Below, in pieces: positions 36,412 to 46,365 of a stretch of DNA of 47,351 bases. A program made the position numbers and the translations under genes. Position 1 is the first letter of the stretch. The number at the start of each line of letters is the position of its first letter. This DNA comes from Pseudomonadota bacterium. Its GTDB lineage: Bacteria > Pseudomonadota > Gammaproteobacteria > Acidiferrobacterales > Acidiferrobacteraceae. The notes beneath the pieces were generated by a model. That model searched no databases. It was not told where the DNA came from and was given only the letters and a program-made list of their open reading frames with translations. The stretch is from the NCBI GenBank assembly GCA_021841585.1, contig JAKBUS010000012.1:1-47351 (forward strand), given 5' to 3'.

Positions 36412-37062
36412 ATGGAAAGGCTCATCGACAAAACGCTCGAGGACTATGCCCGCGCCCACATCACGGCCCTGCCGGAGGCGCTCGCCGAGATCGAGCACTA
36501 TACCCACACCCACCGCCCGGATGCGGCGATGTTGAGTGGGCCGGTCGAGGCCGCGCTTCTGCGGCTGCTCGTCATGCTCTGTCCGGCGCGCCGGGTCCTG
36601 GAAATCGGCCTTTTCACCGGCTATTCGGCGCTGGCCATGGCGAGCGCCCTGCCGGCCGATGGCGAGGTGCTCTCCTGCGAGAAGGATCCCGAGGCCATCG
36701 CCATCGCCCAACAATTCTTCGATCGTACCCCATGCGGCCGCAAGATCCGTATCCGCGCGGGCCTCGCGCTCGACACCCTCGAGGCCTTGCGCGGGCAGGT
36801 CTTCGATCTCATTTTTCTCGACGCCGACAAGGAAAGCTACCCGGTCTACTATGATCGCGCCCTGCCCTTGCTGCGGCCAGGTGGGCTGTTCGTCGCCGAC
36901 AATACCCTGTGGTCGGGCCGGGTGCTTGCGCCCAGTACCCCCGCCGATCTCGGCGTCGCCGCCTTCAACCGCAAGGTCCGGAACGACCCCGGCATGGACG
37001 CCGTGCTCCTTACGATACGCGACGGGGTGACCGTCGCGCGCAAGAAGACCGCCTGCGCCTAA
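36412..37062 (+). CDS. Class I SAM-dependent O-methyltransferase
   Basis: A 216-residue enzyme of the caffeoyl-CoA/catechol O-methyltransferase fold (methyltransf_3): [18 protein letters not shown] (SAM loop), [33 protein letters not shown] (metal-binding Asp) and [11 protein letters not shown] (second metal site) are all present. The acceptor is unknown; a phenolic hydroxyl is typical. ATG 36412 has GGTGG upstream. Its 3' end overlaps rho by 4 bp, tail to tail. Confidence 0.9.
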   Translation: MERLIDKTLEDYARAHITALPEALAEIEHYTHTHRPDAAMLSGPVEAALLRLLVMLCPARRVLEIGLFTGYSALAMASALPADGEVLSCEKDPEAIAIAQQFFDRTPCGRKIRIRAGLALDTLEALRGQVFDLIFLDADKESYPVYYDRALPLLRPGGLFVADNTLWSGRVLAPSTPADLGVAAFNRKVRNDPGMDAVLLTIRDGVTVARKKTACA

Positions 37063-38321
37063 CGCCGCATGGAATCGAAGAATTCGGCGTTGTTCTTGGT
37101 GGCCTTGAGCTTGTCGAGCAGGAACTCAGACCCCTCGAGGTCGTCCATCGGGTGCAGGAGCTTGCGAAGGATCCAGAGCTTCTGGAGCTCGCCCGGATCA
37201 ATGAGCAGCTCCTCGCGCCGCGTCCCGGAGCGATTGATGTTGATCGCCGGGTAGACGCGCTTCTCGGCTAGACGCCGGTCGAGATGGATCTCCATGTTGC
37301 CCGTGCCCTTGAACTCCTCGTAGATGACGTCGTCCATTTTGGAACCGGTCTCGACAAGCGTGGTGGCAAGGATCGTCAGGCTGCCGCCCTCCTCGATGTT
37401 GCGCGCCGCCCCGAAAAAGCGCTTGGGGCGCTGCAGGGCGTTGGCGTCGACACCGCCCGTCAGCACCTTACCGGAGGCCGGCACGACGGTGTTATAGGCG
37501 CGCGCCAGGCGCGTGATCGAGTCGAGCAGGATGACCACGTCGCGCTTGTGTTCCACGAGGCGCTTGGCCTTTTCGATGACCATCTCCGCGACCTGGACAT
37601 GGCGGGTCGCCGGCTCGTCGAAGGTCGAGGAGATCACCTCCCCGCGCACCGACCGGGTCATTTCCGTCACCTCTTCCGGGCGCTCATCGATCAAAAGCAC
37701 GATCAGCACGCATTCCGGATGATTGGCGGTGATCGAATGCGCGATCTGCTGGAGCATCACGGTCTTGCCGCTCTTCGGGGACGAGACGATGAGCCCGCGC
37801 TGACCCTTGCCGATCGGCGATATGAGATCGATGACGCGCGAGGTAAGGTTTTCGGTCGATGAGTTCGCCTGTTCAAGCTTGAGGCGGTTCAGCGGGTGGA
37901 GCGGTGTCAGGTTTTCGAAGAGGACCTTGTTGCGCGCCTCCTCGGGCGGCTGGAAATTGATATTCTCGACCTTGAGGAGCGCGAAATAGCGCTCAGACTC
38001 CTTGGGCGGCCGGATGTTGCCCGTCACCGTATCGCCGGTCCGCAGATTGAAGCGGCGGATCTGGCTCGGGCTCACATAGATGTCATCGGGGCCGGCGAGA
38101 TAGGAGCTATCCGAGGAGCGCAGGAAGCCAAAGCCGTCCTGGAGGATCTCGACGACCCCCTCGCCCACGATATCCTCGCCCTTCTTGGCCTGGGCCTTCA
38201 GGATCGCGAATATGAGGTCTTGTTTGCGCAGGCGACTGCCACCCTCGAGATCGAGAGCCACCGCCATTTCCACCAACTCGGTGGCGGGTTTACGTTTCAG
38301 TTCGGAAAGGTGCATTGTCAT
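37059..38321 (-). CDS. rho: Transcription termination factor Rho
   Basis: A full-length 420-residue Rho: N-terminal helix bundle, RNA-binding region ([31 protein letters not shown]), Walker A SPKSGKT (residues 181-187), [16 protein letters not shown] with the Walker B Asp, and Q/R-loop sequence around [20 protein letters not shown]. It is a homohexameric RNA helicase that releases transcripts. Both ATG 38321 and ATG 38315 (closest to E. coli) are possible starts. It follows trxA on the same strand; a strong hairpin separates them. Confidence 0.98.
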   Translation of the reverse strand: MTMHLSELKRKPATELVEMAVALDLEGGSRLRKQDLIFAILKAQAKKGEDIVGEGVVEILQDGFGFLRSSDSSYLAGPDDIYVSPSQIRRFNLRTGDTVTGNIRPPKESERYFALLKVENINFQPPEEARNKVLFENLTPLHPLNRLKLEQANSSTENLTSRVIDLISPIGKGQRGLIVSSPKSGKTVMLQQIAHSITANHPECVLIVLLIDERPEEVTEMTRSVRGEVISSTFDEPATRHVQVAEMVIEKAKRLVEHKRDVVILLDSITRLARAYNTVVPASGKVLTGGVDANALQRPKRFFGAARNIEEGGSLTILATTLVETGSKMDDVIYEEFKGTGNMEIHLDRRLAEKRVYPAININRSGTRREELLIDPGELQKLWILRKLLHPMDDLEGSEFLLDKLKATKNNAEFFDSMRR

Positions 38322-38436
38322 CTTTTTGAGAAACCGTCAGGCGTGAAAGTGGCGGATGAATCCGCGACCTGATCAGAAAAGGGGTTGAAATAAAGGGAAA
38401 GCAGGGGAACCGCGCTTCCTGGCCCGGAACCTTAGC

Positions 38437-38477
38437 ACCTCGGCCGCCCGCCGTCCAGTACCGCGCGCGGCCGAGGT
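38437..38477 (-). terminator. Strong hairpin between trxA and rho
   Basis: ACCTCGGCCGC (38437-38447) and GCGGCCGAGGT (38467-38477) form a perfect 11-bp inverted repeat with a 19-base loop, 8 bp past the trxA stop. No T-run follows on the reverse strand, so this is either a weak or processing-type 3' end for trxA or part of the rho leader. Confidence 0.5.
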
Positions 38478-38484
38478 ATTCACG

Positions 38485-38811
38485 CTACAGATTGTCGTCC
38501 AAGAAGGCCGACAGTTGTGATTTGGACATGGCCCCCACCTTGGTGGCCTCCACCCCGCCGTTCTTGAAAAGCATCAGCGTCGGGATGCCGCGAATGCCGT
38601 ATTTTGGAGGGGTTGCGGGATTTTCGTCGATGTTGAGCTTGGCGACCGTGAGCCTGTCCTTGTAATCGCGAGCGACTTCCTCCAGAACCGGCGCGATCAT
38701 CTTGCACGGTCCGCACCATTCGGCCCAATAATCCACTAACACCGGGCCGGGCGCATTCAACACGGTCTCTTGAAAGGTGTCGTCCGTTACATAAATGATG
38801 CCTTGGCTCAT
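38485..38811 (-). CDS. trxA: Thioredoxin 1
   Basis: A 108-residue thioredoxin with the redox site [10 protein letters not shown] (Cys33, Cys36), the cis-Pro loop [11 protein letters not shown] and a normal C-terminal helix. It reduces protein disulfides in the cytosol. ATG 38811 fits the family length; the longer frame is upstream sequence. It is divergent from rhlB, and the order rhlB-trxA-rho is conserved in gammaproteobacteria. Confidence 0.97.
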   Translation of the reverse strand: MSQGIIYVTDDTFQETVLNAPGPVLVDYWAEWCGPCKMIAPVLEEVARDYKDRLTVAKLNIDENPATPPKYGIRGIPTLMLFKNGGVEATKVGAMSKSQLSAFLDDNL

Positions 38812-38959
38812 GGTCTGGGTCTCGGTTGGTCGAATGGTTTTTGGGATCTCGGTTGAGAGGAATACGTCGCAGTAGGGGTATTGTGGACGGAACGGACGGG
38901 GCTTGGCAAGACCGCCCGTGGTTTCCCCGGCCCCCACCATTTGCTATGCTAGGTCGCTA

Positions 38960-40393
38960 ATGACAGATACTCACCTCACCCAACAAGCGTTTTCCGGCCT
39001 CGGGTTGCCGGAACCACTCCTCGCCGGAGTCATAAGCGCTGGTTTCACCCATTGTACGCCCATCCAGGCCGCCACCTTGCCCAAGGCGCTCGCCGGCCAT
39101 GATGTGGCAGGACAGGCCCAGACCGGGACGGGTAAGACCGCGGCCTTCCTTCTCGCGGTATTCAATCGTCTCCTGACGGTGCGACCGCCCGCCGATCGGC
39201 GGCCGAACCAGCCGCGCGCCTTGATCCTCGCGCCCACGCGCGAGCTTGCCATCCAGATCCACAAGGATGCCATGGTGCTGGGTCAAGGGTGCGCCCAGAG
39301 CGTCCAGCTTGCCTATGGCGGGACCGGGTACGAGAGCCAGCGCAAGGCCATCGAAGAGGGCGTCGATATCCTCATCGGCACGCCGGGGCGTCTCATAGAC
39401 TATTTCAAGCAACACGTCTTCGATCTGCAAGCACTTGAGGTGATGGTCCTGGACGAGGCCGACCGCATGTTCGATCTCGGCTTTATCAAGGACATCCGCT
39501 ACCTGTTGCACCGCATGCCCCCGGTCGACAAGCGCCTGAGCCTGTTGTTCTCGGCGACGCTGTCCTATCGCGTCATGGAGCTCGCCTACGAGCACATGAA
39601 TAATCCGGAACTCGTGCGTATCGAGGCGGAAAAGATGACCGCCGAGCGCGTGCGCGAGCGGCTCTATCATGTGGGGCAGGAGGAAAAGCTTCCGGTATTG
39701 GTCGGGCTTTTGCGTAGCGAGCAGGTGTCGCGGGCGCTCGTGTTCACGAACACCAAGCATGCCGCCGAGCGCGTGCAGGGGTGGCTTTCTGCCAATGAGT
39801 TCGGGGCGGCGGTGCTGTCTGGGGATGTCCCGCAGCAAAGGCGCCAGAGCCTGCTCGCGGAATTCCAGGGCGGGCAGTTCCCGGTCCTGGTGGCCACCGA
39901 TGTGGCGGCGCGCGGTCTGCACATACCGGATGTAAGCCACGTCTTCAATTATGACCTCCCGCAGGACGCCGAGGATTACGTGCACCGCATAGGGCGCACC
40001 GCGCGCGCCGGGGCCGCCGGCGAGGCGGTGAGTCTGGCGTGCGACGAGTACGCCTTTTCGCTCATGGATATCGAGGCCTATATCGGCCACAAGATCCCGG
40101 TGGAGCGTGTTACGGACGACCTGATCGTTCCCCTGAAACGCCCGGCGTACAAGCCTCCGCGCGAGCGCGTCGGCCATCATCCGCGACCGCGTGGCGCGTC
40201 CGCCCCGCGCGCTCGTGGCCCCCGCCATTTATCCGGGCGGCCACGGGAGGAGGCGCGAGGTCCGCGCCCGCCCGCGCCCACGCAAGCGGCGCCCCCGGCG
40301 CCTAAGCCGGCGCCTCGGCCCGCCGCCGCCCGTCCCGCAGAGCCGGTGTTGCCGCGCGGCCGCAAGGCCCCCGAGAAGCCGGTCCTCGGTTAG
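38960..40393 (+). CDS. rhlB: DEAD-box RNA helicase RhlB-like
   Basis: A 477-residue helicase. It has the Q motif (TPIQAATL), Walker A AQTGTGKT (residues 53-60), [49 protein letters not shown] and [10 protein letters not shown] in order. RhlB is the RNA degradosome helicase; position next to trxA/rho supports the name. The last ~75 residues are a Pro/Arg/Ala-rich, probably disordered tail that may bind RNA or a partner. Fifteen bases separate it from mtnD, so it may begin the methionine-salvage transcript. Confidence 0.94.
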   Translation: MTDTHLTQQAFSGLGLPEPLLAGVISAGFTHCTPIQAATLPKALAGHDVAGQAQTGTGKTAAFLLAVFNRLLTVRPPADRRPNQPRALILAPTRELAIQIHKDAMVLGQGCAQSVQLAYGGTGYESQRKAIEEGVDILIGTPGRLIDYFKQHVFDLQALEVMVLDEADRMFDLGFIKDIRYLLHRMPPVDKRLSLLFSATLSYRVMELAYEHMNNPELVRIEAEKMTAERVRERLYHVGQEEKLPVLVGLLRSEQVSRALVFTNTKHAAERVQGWLSANEFGAAVLSGDVPQQRRQSLLAEFQGGQFPVLVATDVAARGLHIPDVSHVFNYDLPQDAEDYVHRIGRTARAGAAGEAVSLACDEYAFSLMDIEAYIGHKIPVERVTDDLIVPLKRPAYKPPRERVGHHPRPRGASAPRARGPRHLSGRPREEARGPRPPAPTQAAPPAPKPAPRPAAARPAEPVLPRGRKAPEKPVLG

Positions 40394-40408
40394 CGACAAG
40401 GAACCCCC

Positions 40409-40948
40409 ATGGCAGAGCTTCGCTTGCAGGATGGATCGCGGGTCACAAAGCCCGAGCGTATTGCCGCGCATCTGGCGCCGCTCGGCGTGACGTTGCGCCA
40501 CTGGCCGTTGCCTGCTGGCGCGCGCGCCGACGAGCTGTTGAGCGCGCAGCTACTCACCGACCCGGAAAAGGATGAACTTCTGGGCCTGGTCGAGCACCGC
40601 TTCGAGGCCTTGCGGGCCGAATCGGGCTACCAGGCCCGTGACCTCATCGTTTTGCACGAGGAACTGGCGGGCTTGGGCTTGGCGCTCGCCAAGTTCTCTG
40701 CCGTCCATTACCACGACGACGACGAGGTCCGTTATGTCCTGGCCGGCGCGGGATATTTCGGGTTCATCACGCAAAGCGGCGCGCAGATGCTCCTGAAGGT
40801 GGAGGCCGGGGATTACATCAACGTCCCGGCCCGCGCCGAGCATTGGTTCGTGATGGGTGATGCCCCGCGCATCAAGGCGGTGCGCTACTTCACCGACAAG
40901 GCGGGCTGGGTGCCGGTCTATACGCATACGCCCGTCACGCTGGCGTGA
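40409..40948 (+). CDS. mtnD: Acireductone dioxygenase
   Basis: A 179-residue cupin with the metal ligands His100, His102, Glu106 (VHYHDDDEVRYVL) and His145 (AEHWFVMGD), matching the Klebsiella His/His/Glu/His set. With Fe2+ it converts the acireductone to the 2-oxo acid precursor of methionine plus formate; with Ni2+ it makes an off-pathway product and CO. It is the first of three chained genes: its stop overlaps the RuBisCO-like gene as GTGA. Confidence 0.96.
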   Translation: MAELRLQDGSRVTKPERIAAHLAPLGVTLRHWPLPAGARADELLSAQLLTDPEKDELLGLVEHRFEALRAESGYQARDLIVLHEELAGLGLALAKFSAVHYHDDDEVRYVLAGAGYFGFITQSGAQMLLKVEAGDYINVPARAEHWFVMGDAPRIKAVRYFTDKAGWVPVYTHTPVTLA

Positions 40949-42072
40949 CCCCCCCCGCTTCGCCCGATTCCCAGGTCATAGCGACCTATCGTTTCCCCCC
41001 CGGGATCGATGCCGCGCGCCAGGCCGAGATCATCGCCATAGGCCAGACCCTGGGCAGCGCCGACGCGCGCTTCGACGGTCGTGAACAGGCCCTCGCCGCC
41101 TGTCGCGGCGAGGTGCTCGAGGTGCGCGCCACGGGCGACGGGGCGCTGGCCCTTGTGACGTTTCCCACCGCGAACACCGAACGCGATATCGGCACGCTGC
41201 TGACCATGGTATTCGGCAAGTACAGCCTAGCCGGCCCCGCGCGACTCGTGGACCTGCGCCTGCCCGCGGATTTCGGGACCCGCCCGCGCTTTGGCATTGC
41301 GGGCCTGCGCGCGCGACTGGGCGTCATTGACCGCCCACTGCTCATGGCGATCTTCAAACCCGCCTTGGGCTTGACCGCGGCCGATCACGCGACCCTCCTG
41401 CGCTCGGTCGCCGATACGGAACTCGATCTCATCAAGGATGACGAGATCCTCGGCAACCTCGCGCGCGCGCCGACCCTGGAACGCTTCCGCGCCTGTCGTC
41501 CGGTGATCGAGGCGATCCGCGATCGCCGCGGACGCGACTTCCTGTATGCGGTCAATGTTACCGGACGCGCCGACACCCTGCTTGCCAGCGCCCGCGCGCT
41601 TATTGCCGAGGGCGCCAACGCCTTGTTGCTGAATGTCCTGGTCTATGGCTATCCGATGCTTGAGGCCCTGGCCGCCGACCCCGCGATCGGCGTGCCCATC
41701 ATCGCTCATCCGGCGCTCGCCGGTGCCCTGGCGCTGGCCCCCGATCACGGTATTGATTACGGCCTGGTCTTGGGGCGTCTCATGCGCCGCGCCGGGGCCG
41801 ATATCGTGCTCCATCCGGCGCGTTTCGGGTCGCTGCCGTTTCTGGCCGCGGACGAGGCGCGGGTGATCGCAGCACTCACGGATCGCGACGGCGCCTGGCC
41901 CGCGGTGTTTCCTGGCCCGTCGGCTGGCATCAAGCCCGCGATCGTGCCGGCGCTTCTCGCCGACTATGGGCCCGATCTCGTCATCAATGCCGGATCCGCG
42001 ATCTTTGACGCCGCCGGCGGACCCAAGGCCGCGGTCGAGTCGTTTCGCGCGGCCATGGAGACGGGCGCGTGA
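40945..42072 (+). CDS. mtnW: RuBisCO-like protein, probable MtnW (diketo-MTP-1-P enolase)
   Basis: A 375-residue form IV RuBisCO-like protein. Its catalytic domain has IFKPALGLT (Lys138), LIKDDEIL (Lys164 for carbamylation, Asp166 and Glu167 for Mg) and IIAHPALAG (His255). The phosphate-binding segments differ: PGPSAGIKPAIVPAL (Ser326) replaces the usual SAGIHPG, and NAGSAIF (Gly350-Ser351) replaces GGG. It is shorter than typical MtnW (~400). Between mtnD and mtnB, with GTGA overlaps on both sides, the enolase step of methionine salvage is the best inference. The N-terminal domain is intact. True carboxylase activity is unlikely. Confidence 0.87.
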   Translation: MTPPASPDSQVIATYRFPPGIDAARQAEIIAIGQTLGSADARFDGREQALAACRGEVLEVRATGDGALALVTFPTANTERDIGTLLTMVFGKYSLAGPARLVDLRLPADFGTRPRFGIAGLRARLGVIDRPLLMAIFKPALGLTAADHATLLRSVADTELDLIKDDEILGNLARAPTLERFRACRPVIEAIRDRRGRDFLYAVNVTGRADTLLASARALIAEGANALLLNVLVYGYPMLEALAADPAIGVPIIAHPALAGALALAPDHGIDYGLVLGRLMRRAGADIVLHPARFGSLPFLAADEARVIAALTDRDGAWPAVFPGPSAGIKPAIVPALLADYGPDLVINAGSAIFDAAGGPKAAVESFRAAMETGA

Positions 42073-42674
42073 GCGAGAGCGCCGATCCGAGACCCCGGCT
42101 CGCCGCCATAGGGCGGCTATTCTATGAACGTGGCTGGATGTGGGCGACAGCCGGCAACCTGAGCGCGCGTGCAGACGACCAGTCGTTCTGGATCACGGCA
42201 AGCGGTCTATCCAAGGGCGAGCTCGTGATCGATGATTTTCTGCGCATCGCGATCAGCAGCGGTGAGGTACTCGAGGGCGGTGCGGGCCGCAAGCCCTCCG
42301 CCGAGACCGCCATCCACCGCGCGATCTACGAGACCCAGCCGGCCACTCAAGCATGCCTGCATGGGCACTCCGTCGAGGCCGTGCTCGCAAGCCGCGGGCG
42401 TGACCCCGTGGTCCTTCCGCACGTGGAGATGATCAAGGCCCTGGGGGTATGGAGCGACAGGACGCCCATCGCCCTGCCGGTGTTTGCCAATCACTCGGAT
42501 GTGGCGCTTATAGGGCAGGCCGTAAAGAACTTTCTAAGCGGCCACCCGCGCCCGGTGCCGGCGCTCATCGTGCGCGACCATGGTGTCACCGCCTGGGGTC
42601 AAACGCTCTCAGAGGCGCTTCGGCACTTCGAGGCCGTGGAGTTCCTTCTCGCCCTGCTCGCGCGCGGATTCTAG
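42069..42674 (+). CDS. mtnB: Methylthioribulose-1-phosphate dehydratase
   Basis: A 201-residue class II aldolase-fold zinc enzyme. Zinc ligands are His98 and His100 (CLHGHSVEAVLAS) and His171 (IVRDHGVTAWG); SAETAIHRAIYE carries the conserved acidic residue Glu79. It dehydrates 5-methylthioribulose-1-phosphate to the diketo phosphate that the RuBisCO-like enzyme would take. It is third in the unit and starts in a GTGA overlap. No phosphatase gene (mtnX/mtnC) follows. Confidence 0.94.
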   Translation: MSESADPRPRLAAIGRLFYERGWMWATAGNLSARADDQSFWITASGLSKGELVIDDFLRIAISSGEVLEGGAGRKPSAETAIHRAIYETQPATQACLHGHSVEAVLASRGRDPVVLPHVEMIKALGVWSDRTPIALPVFANHSDVALIGQAVKNFLSGHPRPVPALIVRDHGVTAWGQTLSEALRHFEAVEFLLALLARGF

Positions 42675-42943
42675 GGCAGGCCGGCCGTCCCACGGGTCTT
42701 TAAGGCGCGTGTGGGCCCAGGCTCGGCATTTTTCCCGGTGTTTTCAGGATTCGCGGCGGGCCCGCCGGCGCTTTGCCCCGGCCGTGCCGAGGGCACCGTG
42801 TGCCGGTGAAAGGATTCTTTTACGGAATCGTCATATTCCCCCCATACACTTCTGCTTGTCGTGGTCGTAGGGGCCTAGACCAAATCCCATAATAAAGGCC
42901 CCTTCGCGTTTCTTTTAAACGTCATCGCCAAGGGTCTCGAGAC

Positions 42944-43726
42944 ATGTGTCTCCTGCCGCTATTCGTGCACACCGCGGTTTGCCAGCTGAAGCTGGCGATA
43001 TCCGCGATCCAGAAAAAATTCCGTAACGGCCCCAGGCCGCCGGCGGTGCTGCTTTGCGTCGCGAACCCACTCGCCTTGTCTTGCGTGCACGCCATCACCA
43101 ACGCGGGTTGGACATGCCATCGCGTGCCCCGGCTACGCTACGTCGACCGTGCCGCGCGCGCGCTCGACGCAGCCGTCGTGGTCACGGATCGCATCGCCTC
43201 GGTGGCCGCCAGAGTCCGGAACGAAACGTCCGATCTCCTGCCCTTCGTGCTTCTGGGTCCGCCCCGGCGGCAGGCCGATGCGCTTGCGGCCGGGGCCACG
43301 CTCTTTGTCCCCGTGCCGCTCGATGGGCCGGTGCTGATCCAGGGCCTAGCCCGGATCATCAACAGTCCCGCCCCGCAAGGGCCGCGGATCGTTGCTGACG
43401 CCAATGGCCTGTGGCTCGATCCGCTGACCACGCAGGTCCGCGTGCGCGATACGCCACTTGCCCTGTCGCCGCGCCATTTCAGTGTGCTGCTCGAACTCGT
43501 CCGTAGCCCCGGCCGGCTGCTTACCACCGAGCGATTGTGCTCCGGCATCGGCAATATCCGCCCCATGACACCCGCCGCGCTCGCCGTCTGTGTCTCGCGC
43601 CTGCGCAAGCTTTTGCGCGATGCCGGTGCCCCGGACTGTATCGAGACCGTCCACTGTCTCGGTTATCGCTACATCCTATTGGAGCTGCCGCTGGCGCCGG
43701 CGGCCGCCATGGCGCGTCACGGATAG
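42944..43726 (+). CDS. OmpR-type winged-helix regulator with degenerate receiver
   Basis: A 260-residue protein. Residues ~35-140 resemble a receiver domain in strand order (VLLCVANPLALSC, AAVVVTDRIASVA, FVLLGPPRRQADAL, GATLFVPVPL), but the acidic pair is missing, the expected phospho-Asp strand ends in Thr-Asp rather than the standard pattern, and the conserved Lys near the end is replaced. Residues ~160-245 form a trans_reg_C winged helix (LSPRHFSVLLELVRSPGR, VCVSRLRKLLRD, IETVHCLGYRYIL). A phosphorylation-independent DNA-binding regulator is inferred. No sensor kinase is nearby; it precedes the TonB receptor by 37 bp. Confidence 0.75.
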   Translation: MCLLPLFVHTAVCQLKLAISAIQKKFRNGPRPPAVLLCVANPLALSCVHAITNAGWTCHRVPRLRYVDRAARALDAAVVVTDRIASVAARVRNETSDLLPFVLLGPPRRQADALAAGATLFVPVPLDGPVLIQGLARIINSPAPQGPRIVADANGLWLDPLTTQVRVRDTPLALSPRHFSVLLELVRSPGRLLTTERLCSGIGNIRPMTPAALAVCVSRLRKLLRDAGAPDCIETVHCLGYRYILLELPLAPAAAMARHG

Positions 43727-43763
43727 ATTCACTTACTTGCCTTTAACCTCAGGAGGAGTACTC

Positions 43764-46220
43764 ATGTTGGCACGTTACCCCCGATTACGCGCGACCCGCG
43801 CTACCTGCCCCCCGTTGCGGTTGCTCGCGGCCTCGCTATTGTGCGCCACCGCCACCGCCCGTGCCGCAACCGTCGGTGGTGGCAGTGCCACCGCCGCCAC
43901 GGGTTCGTCCTACGTCAATGTCGGTCACGTGTCCGCAAACTCGCAGGCCCTCAATACCCTCGAGGGGACGCCCACCAAGAAGCAGGTCTTCAAGTCGACC
44001 CAATCGGTCAAGGTCATCGGCAAGAGGCAGATGAGCCTTGCTGGACCGGCCAATGGTGGCGCCCAGGCCCTGTCGGTCGCCCCCGGCGTCAATGTCGAAA
44101 CGGAGGGCGTGAGCGGCGCCCCGCGCTCGAGCATCGGCATCAACGGCATGAAGACCGGTTGGGGCAACATCGCCGGTAACGCCAATGACGGTACGGTCAT
44201 GGTGACTTTCGACGGTGTCCCCATGATCGATCCCGCCTATGGGGTCTGGCAGGCCTCCGAGGTCCCGCAGCTTTCATTGGTCAGCGCGATGTCCGTGACC
44301 TACGGTCCGGGCTATGCGGTCAACCGCTGGTACAACAACATCGGCGGGGCCGTCAATTTCGCGCCGCTCGAACCGGCGAAACGGGCCAGCGCCACCCTCG
44401 GGACGTTCGCCGGCAGTTTCAGCACCTATGGCGGATTCTTCAATGTTCAGACGGGCAAGATGGGTGATGGTTGGTCGGGGGTCGTCGCCGGTGGCGTGAC
44501 GCGTGCCGACGGCAACTATCTGCATGGCTACGGATTCAACAATCCCTCGAAAAATCACGCCTACTACGCCAAGTTTCGTAAGACCTTCCATGGCGGGCAC
44601 GTGAGTTTCGGCGCCTATGACGCGCGCGCCGAATCCTACCGGCCGCTGCCGATCCCCGTGTCCCCCAACGCCAACGTCACGGTCAACGGCGTCAACCCCA
44701 ATACCGGCGCGGTCAATCCCGGACCCCTCTATAGCCAGCAGACCACCGGGTTCTACACCACCCTGCCCTATTCCGAGTACTGGAAGCAGAGCGTGGTCAG
44801 CACCGAGCTCCTGTATTCGCGCTTCGTCGACCGCATCGCAAGCCACGTCACGATGCACAACCTGATGTGGTACCGCTATGGGCACCGCCAGCACCTGCAC
44901 TACGACAACTACGGCAACAACAACAACGTCCTGAATCAGTATTACTACACGACCAGCGACACATTCGGCGACAAGCTCTACTTCAACATCCGCGCGCCGT
45001 ATAACGACGTGTCCGTGGGCGGCTATTACCTGAACAGCAAGTACGCCTCGCTGCTTGAGTTCTATAATGCCTCGCTGCCCGCCCAGTATGCGTACGGGCC
45101 GAATGCCGGCAGCAATGCCACGGTCAATGGCCAGCCCGTCAACTACAGCCTGTCGCTCCCGAGTCACTATCACGACTCTTACCTGTACATGACCGACCTC
45201 GCGGCCTTCATCCAGGATGACATCCAGCCGCTGCAGTCGTTGCGCATAACGCCCGGCATCCGCGTCGTGAGCTTCCAGACCAATTTCGTCAACAACGCCT
45301 CATCCATGTTCCCGATCAACGTCGCAGACCAGATCGGCACGAACGGCGACGGCACCGGCGGCAACAACGCCCCGAACTCGTCAACGACCTTCAGCGAGCT
45401 CGAGCCGTCCATAGGGGTGAACTGGCAGGCCACGAAGACCTTGGCGCTATACGCCAACTACTCCACCGCCTACAAGGCCCCGGCGGGAGCCACGGGCACC
45501 TATGCCCATCTGCTGGCAAGCTCCCTTGCCCCGCAAAAATCCACGCAGTATCAGGTGGGCTTGAAGGGCTATATCCGACATGATGGGCTGCTGAACAACG
45601 CCGCCTTCGGTGCCAATTACTACGACCTGAACGACACTAACGAGATCATACCGATCCCGGTGGTAAGTCACCTCTACAGCCTATTCGCATCGGGATCGTC
45701 GCGTTTCAACGGCGTCAACATCTACGCCGAAGACAACCCGATCTACACGCTCCATGTGTTCGCCAACCTGAGCTTCGAGCGCGCCACCTACTCTCAGTAC
45801 ACGACGCCAAGCGGCGGTTCCTACAACGGCCTGCCGGTCTCCAACGTGCCGGCGCAGACCGCCAACGTCGGGATGTTCTACGAGATGTACAATCACGGCG
45901 TCGTGTATACGCCAAGTATCTGGTGGCAATACACGGGTCCCCAGGACATCTACAACAACAACATCAACGCGCCCACCCGGCAGAAGCTGCCGGCGTTCGG
46001 TATATGGAACGCGTCATTGAAGGTGGCCGTGGGGCGCAGCGATCTCGGTGCCCATGTGCATCGCGTGGACGTCGATTTCGGGGTCTACAATCTCTTGAAC
46101 AAGCAGTACAACGCCTACGAGTACGTCAGCAGTGGCGGCTACTATGGCGTGGCAGGCCAGCTCCTTGGGGAGCCGGGTGCCCCGCGCTCGTTCGAGGTCT
46201 CGCTCAGCACCAAGTTCTAA
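43764..46220 (+). CDS. TonB-dependent outer-membrane receptor
   Basis: An 818-residue precursor. The signal peptide ends near ATARA. A plug domain has SVKVIGKRQ, INGMKTGWGN, VTFDGVPMIDPA and VTYGPGYA, then a 22-strand-type barrel rich in Tyr, Asn and Gly (for example RQHLHYDNYGNNNN, LYANYSTAYKAPAGATG), ending VSLSTKF with the C-terminal Phe used in barrel assembly. It should import a metal chelate or cobalamin-like ligand with TonB; no ligand clue is visible. AGGAGGAG precedes ATG 43764. The winged-helix gene just upstream is the likely local regulator. Confidence 0.92.
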   Translation: MLARYPRLRATRATCPPLRLLAASLLCATATARAATVGGGSATAATGSSYVNVGHVSANSQALNTLEGTPTKKQVFKSTQSVKVIGKRQMSLAGPANGGAQALSVAPGVNVETEGVSGAPRSSIGINGMKTGWGNIAGNANDGTVMVTFDGVPMIDPAYGVWQASEVPQLSLVSAMSVTYGPGYAVNRWYNNIGGAVNFAPLEPAKRASATLGTFAGSFSTYGGFFNVQTGKMGDGWSGVVAGGVTRADGNYLHGYGFNNPSKNHAYYAKFRKTFHGGHVSFGAYDARAESYRPLPIPVSPNANVTVNGVNPNTGAVNPGPLYSQQTTGFYTTLPYSEYWKQSVVSTELLYSRFVDRIASHVTMHNLMWYRYGHRQHLHYDNYGNNNNVLNQYYYTTSDTFGDKLYFNIRAPYNDVSVGGYYLNSKYASLLEFYNASLPAQYAYGPNAGSNATVNGQPVNYSLSLPSHYHDSYLYMTDLAAFIQDDIQPLQSLRITPGIRVVSFQTNFVNNASSMFPINVADQIGTNGDGTGGNNAPNSSTTFSELEPSIGVNWQATKTLALYANYSTAYKAPAGATGTYAHLLASSLAPQKSTQYQVGLKGYIRHDGLLNNAAFGANYYDLNDTNEIIPIPVVSHLYSLFASGSSRFNGVNIYAEDNPIYTLHVFANLSFERATYSQYTTPSGGSYNGLPVSNVPAQTANVGMFYEMYNHGVVYTPSIWWQYTGPQDIYNNNINAPTRQKLPAFGIWNASLKVAVGRSDLGAHVHRVDVDFGVYNLLNKQYNAYEYVSSGGYYGVAGQLLGEPGAPRSFEVSLSTKF

Positions 46221-46301
46221 GCAGGGCCCACCCCCCGGGTCTCGTCCCTGGTCGGGGTCGGGGCCCGGAGCGGGGTTATAGGTTAAGGGGATGGCGTCCG
46301 G

Positions 46302-46333
46302 GGCGGGCCCGTGGTCTCACTATCGGGCCCGCC
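46302..46333. terminator. Strong hairpin after the TonB receptor gene
   Basis: GGCGGGCCCG and CGGGCCCGCC form a perfect 10-bp inverted repeat with a 12-base loop (46302-46311 and 46324-46333), 80 bp after the receptor stop and 32 bp before the end of the reverse HEPN gene. No T-run is present on either side, so it may be an RNA 3'-end protector or two-way terminator. Confidence 0.4.
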
Positions 46334-46365
46334 GGGCCTGTCATGCCCGGGCCTCATGTTATGCC

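Noticed and set aside
40945-42072. True CO2-fixing RuBisCO large subunit
   Set aside because: The chain is short, the phosphate-binding GGG and loop-6 lysine patterns are missing, and the neighbours are methionine-salvage genes.
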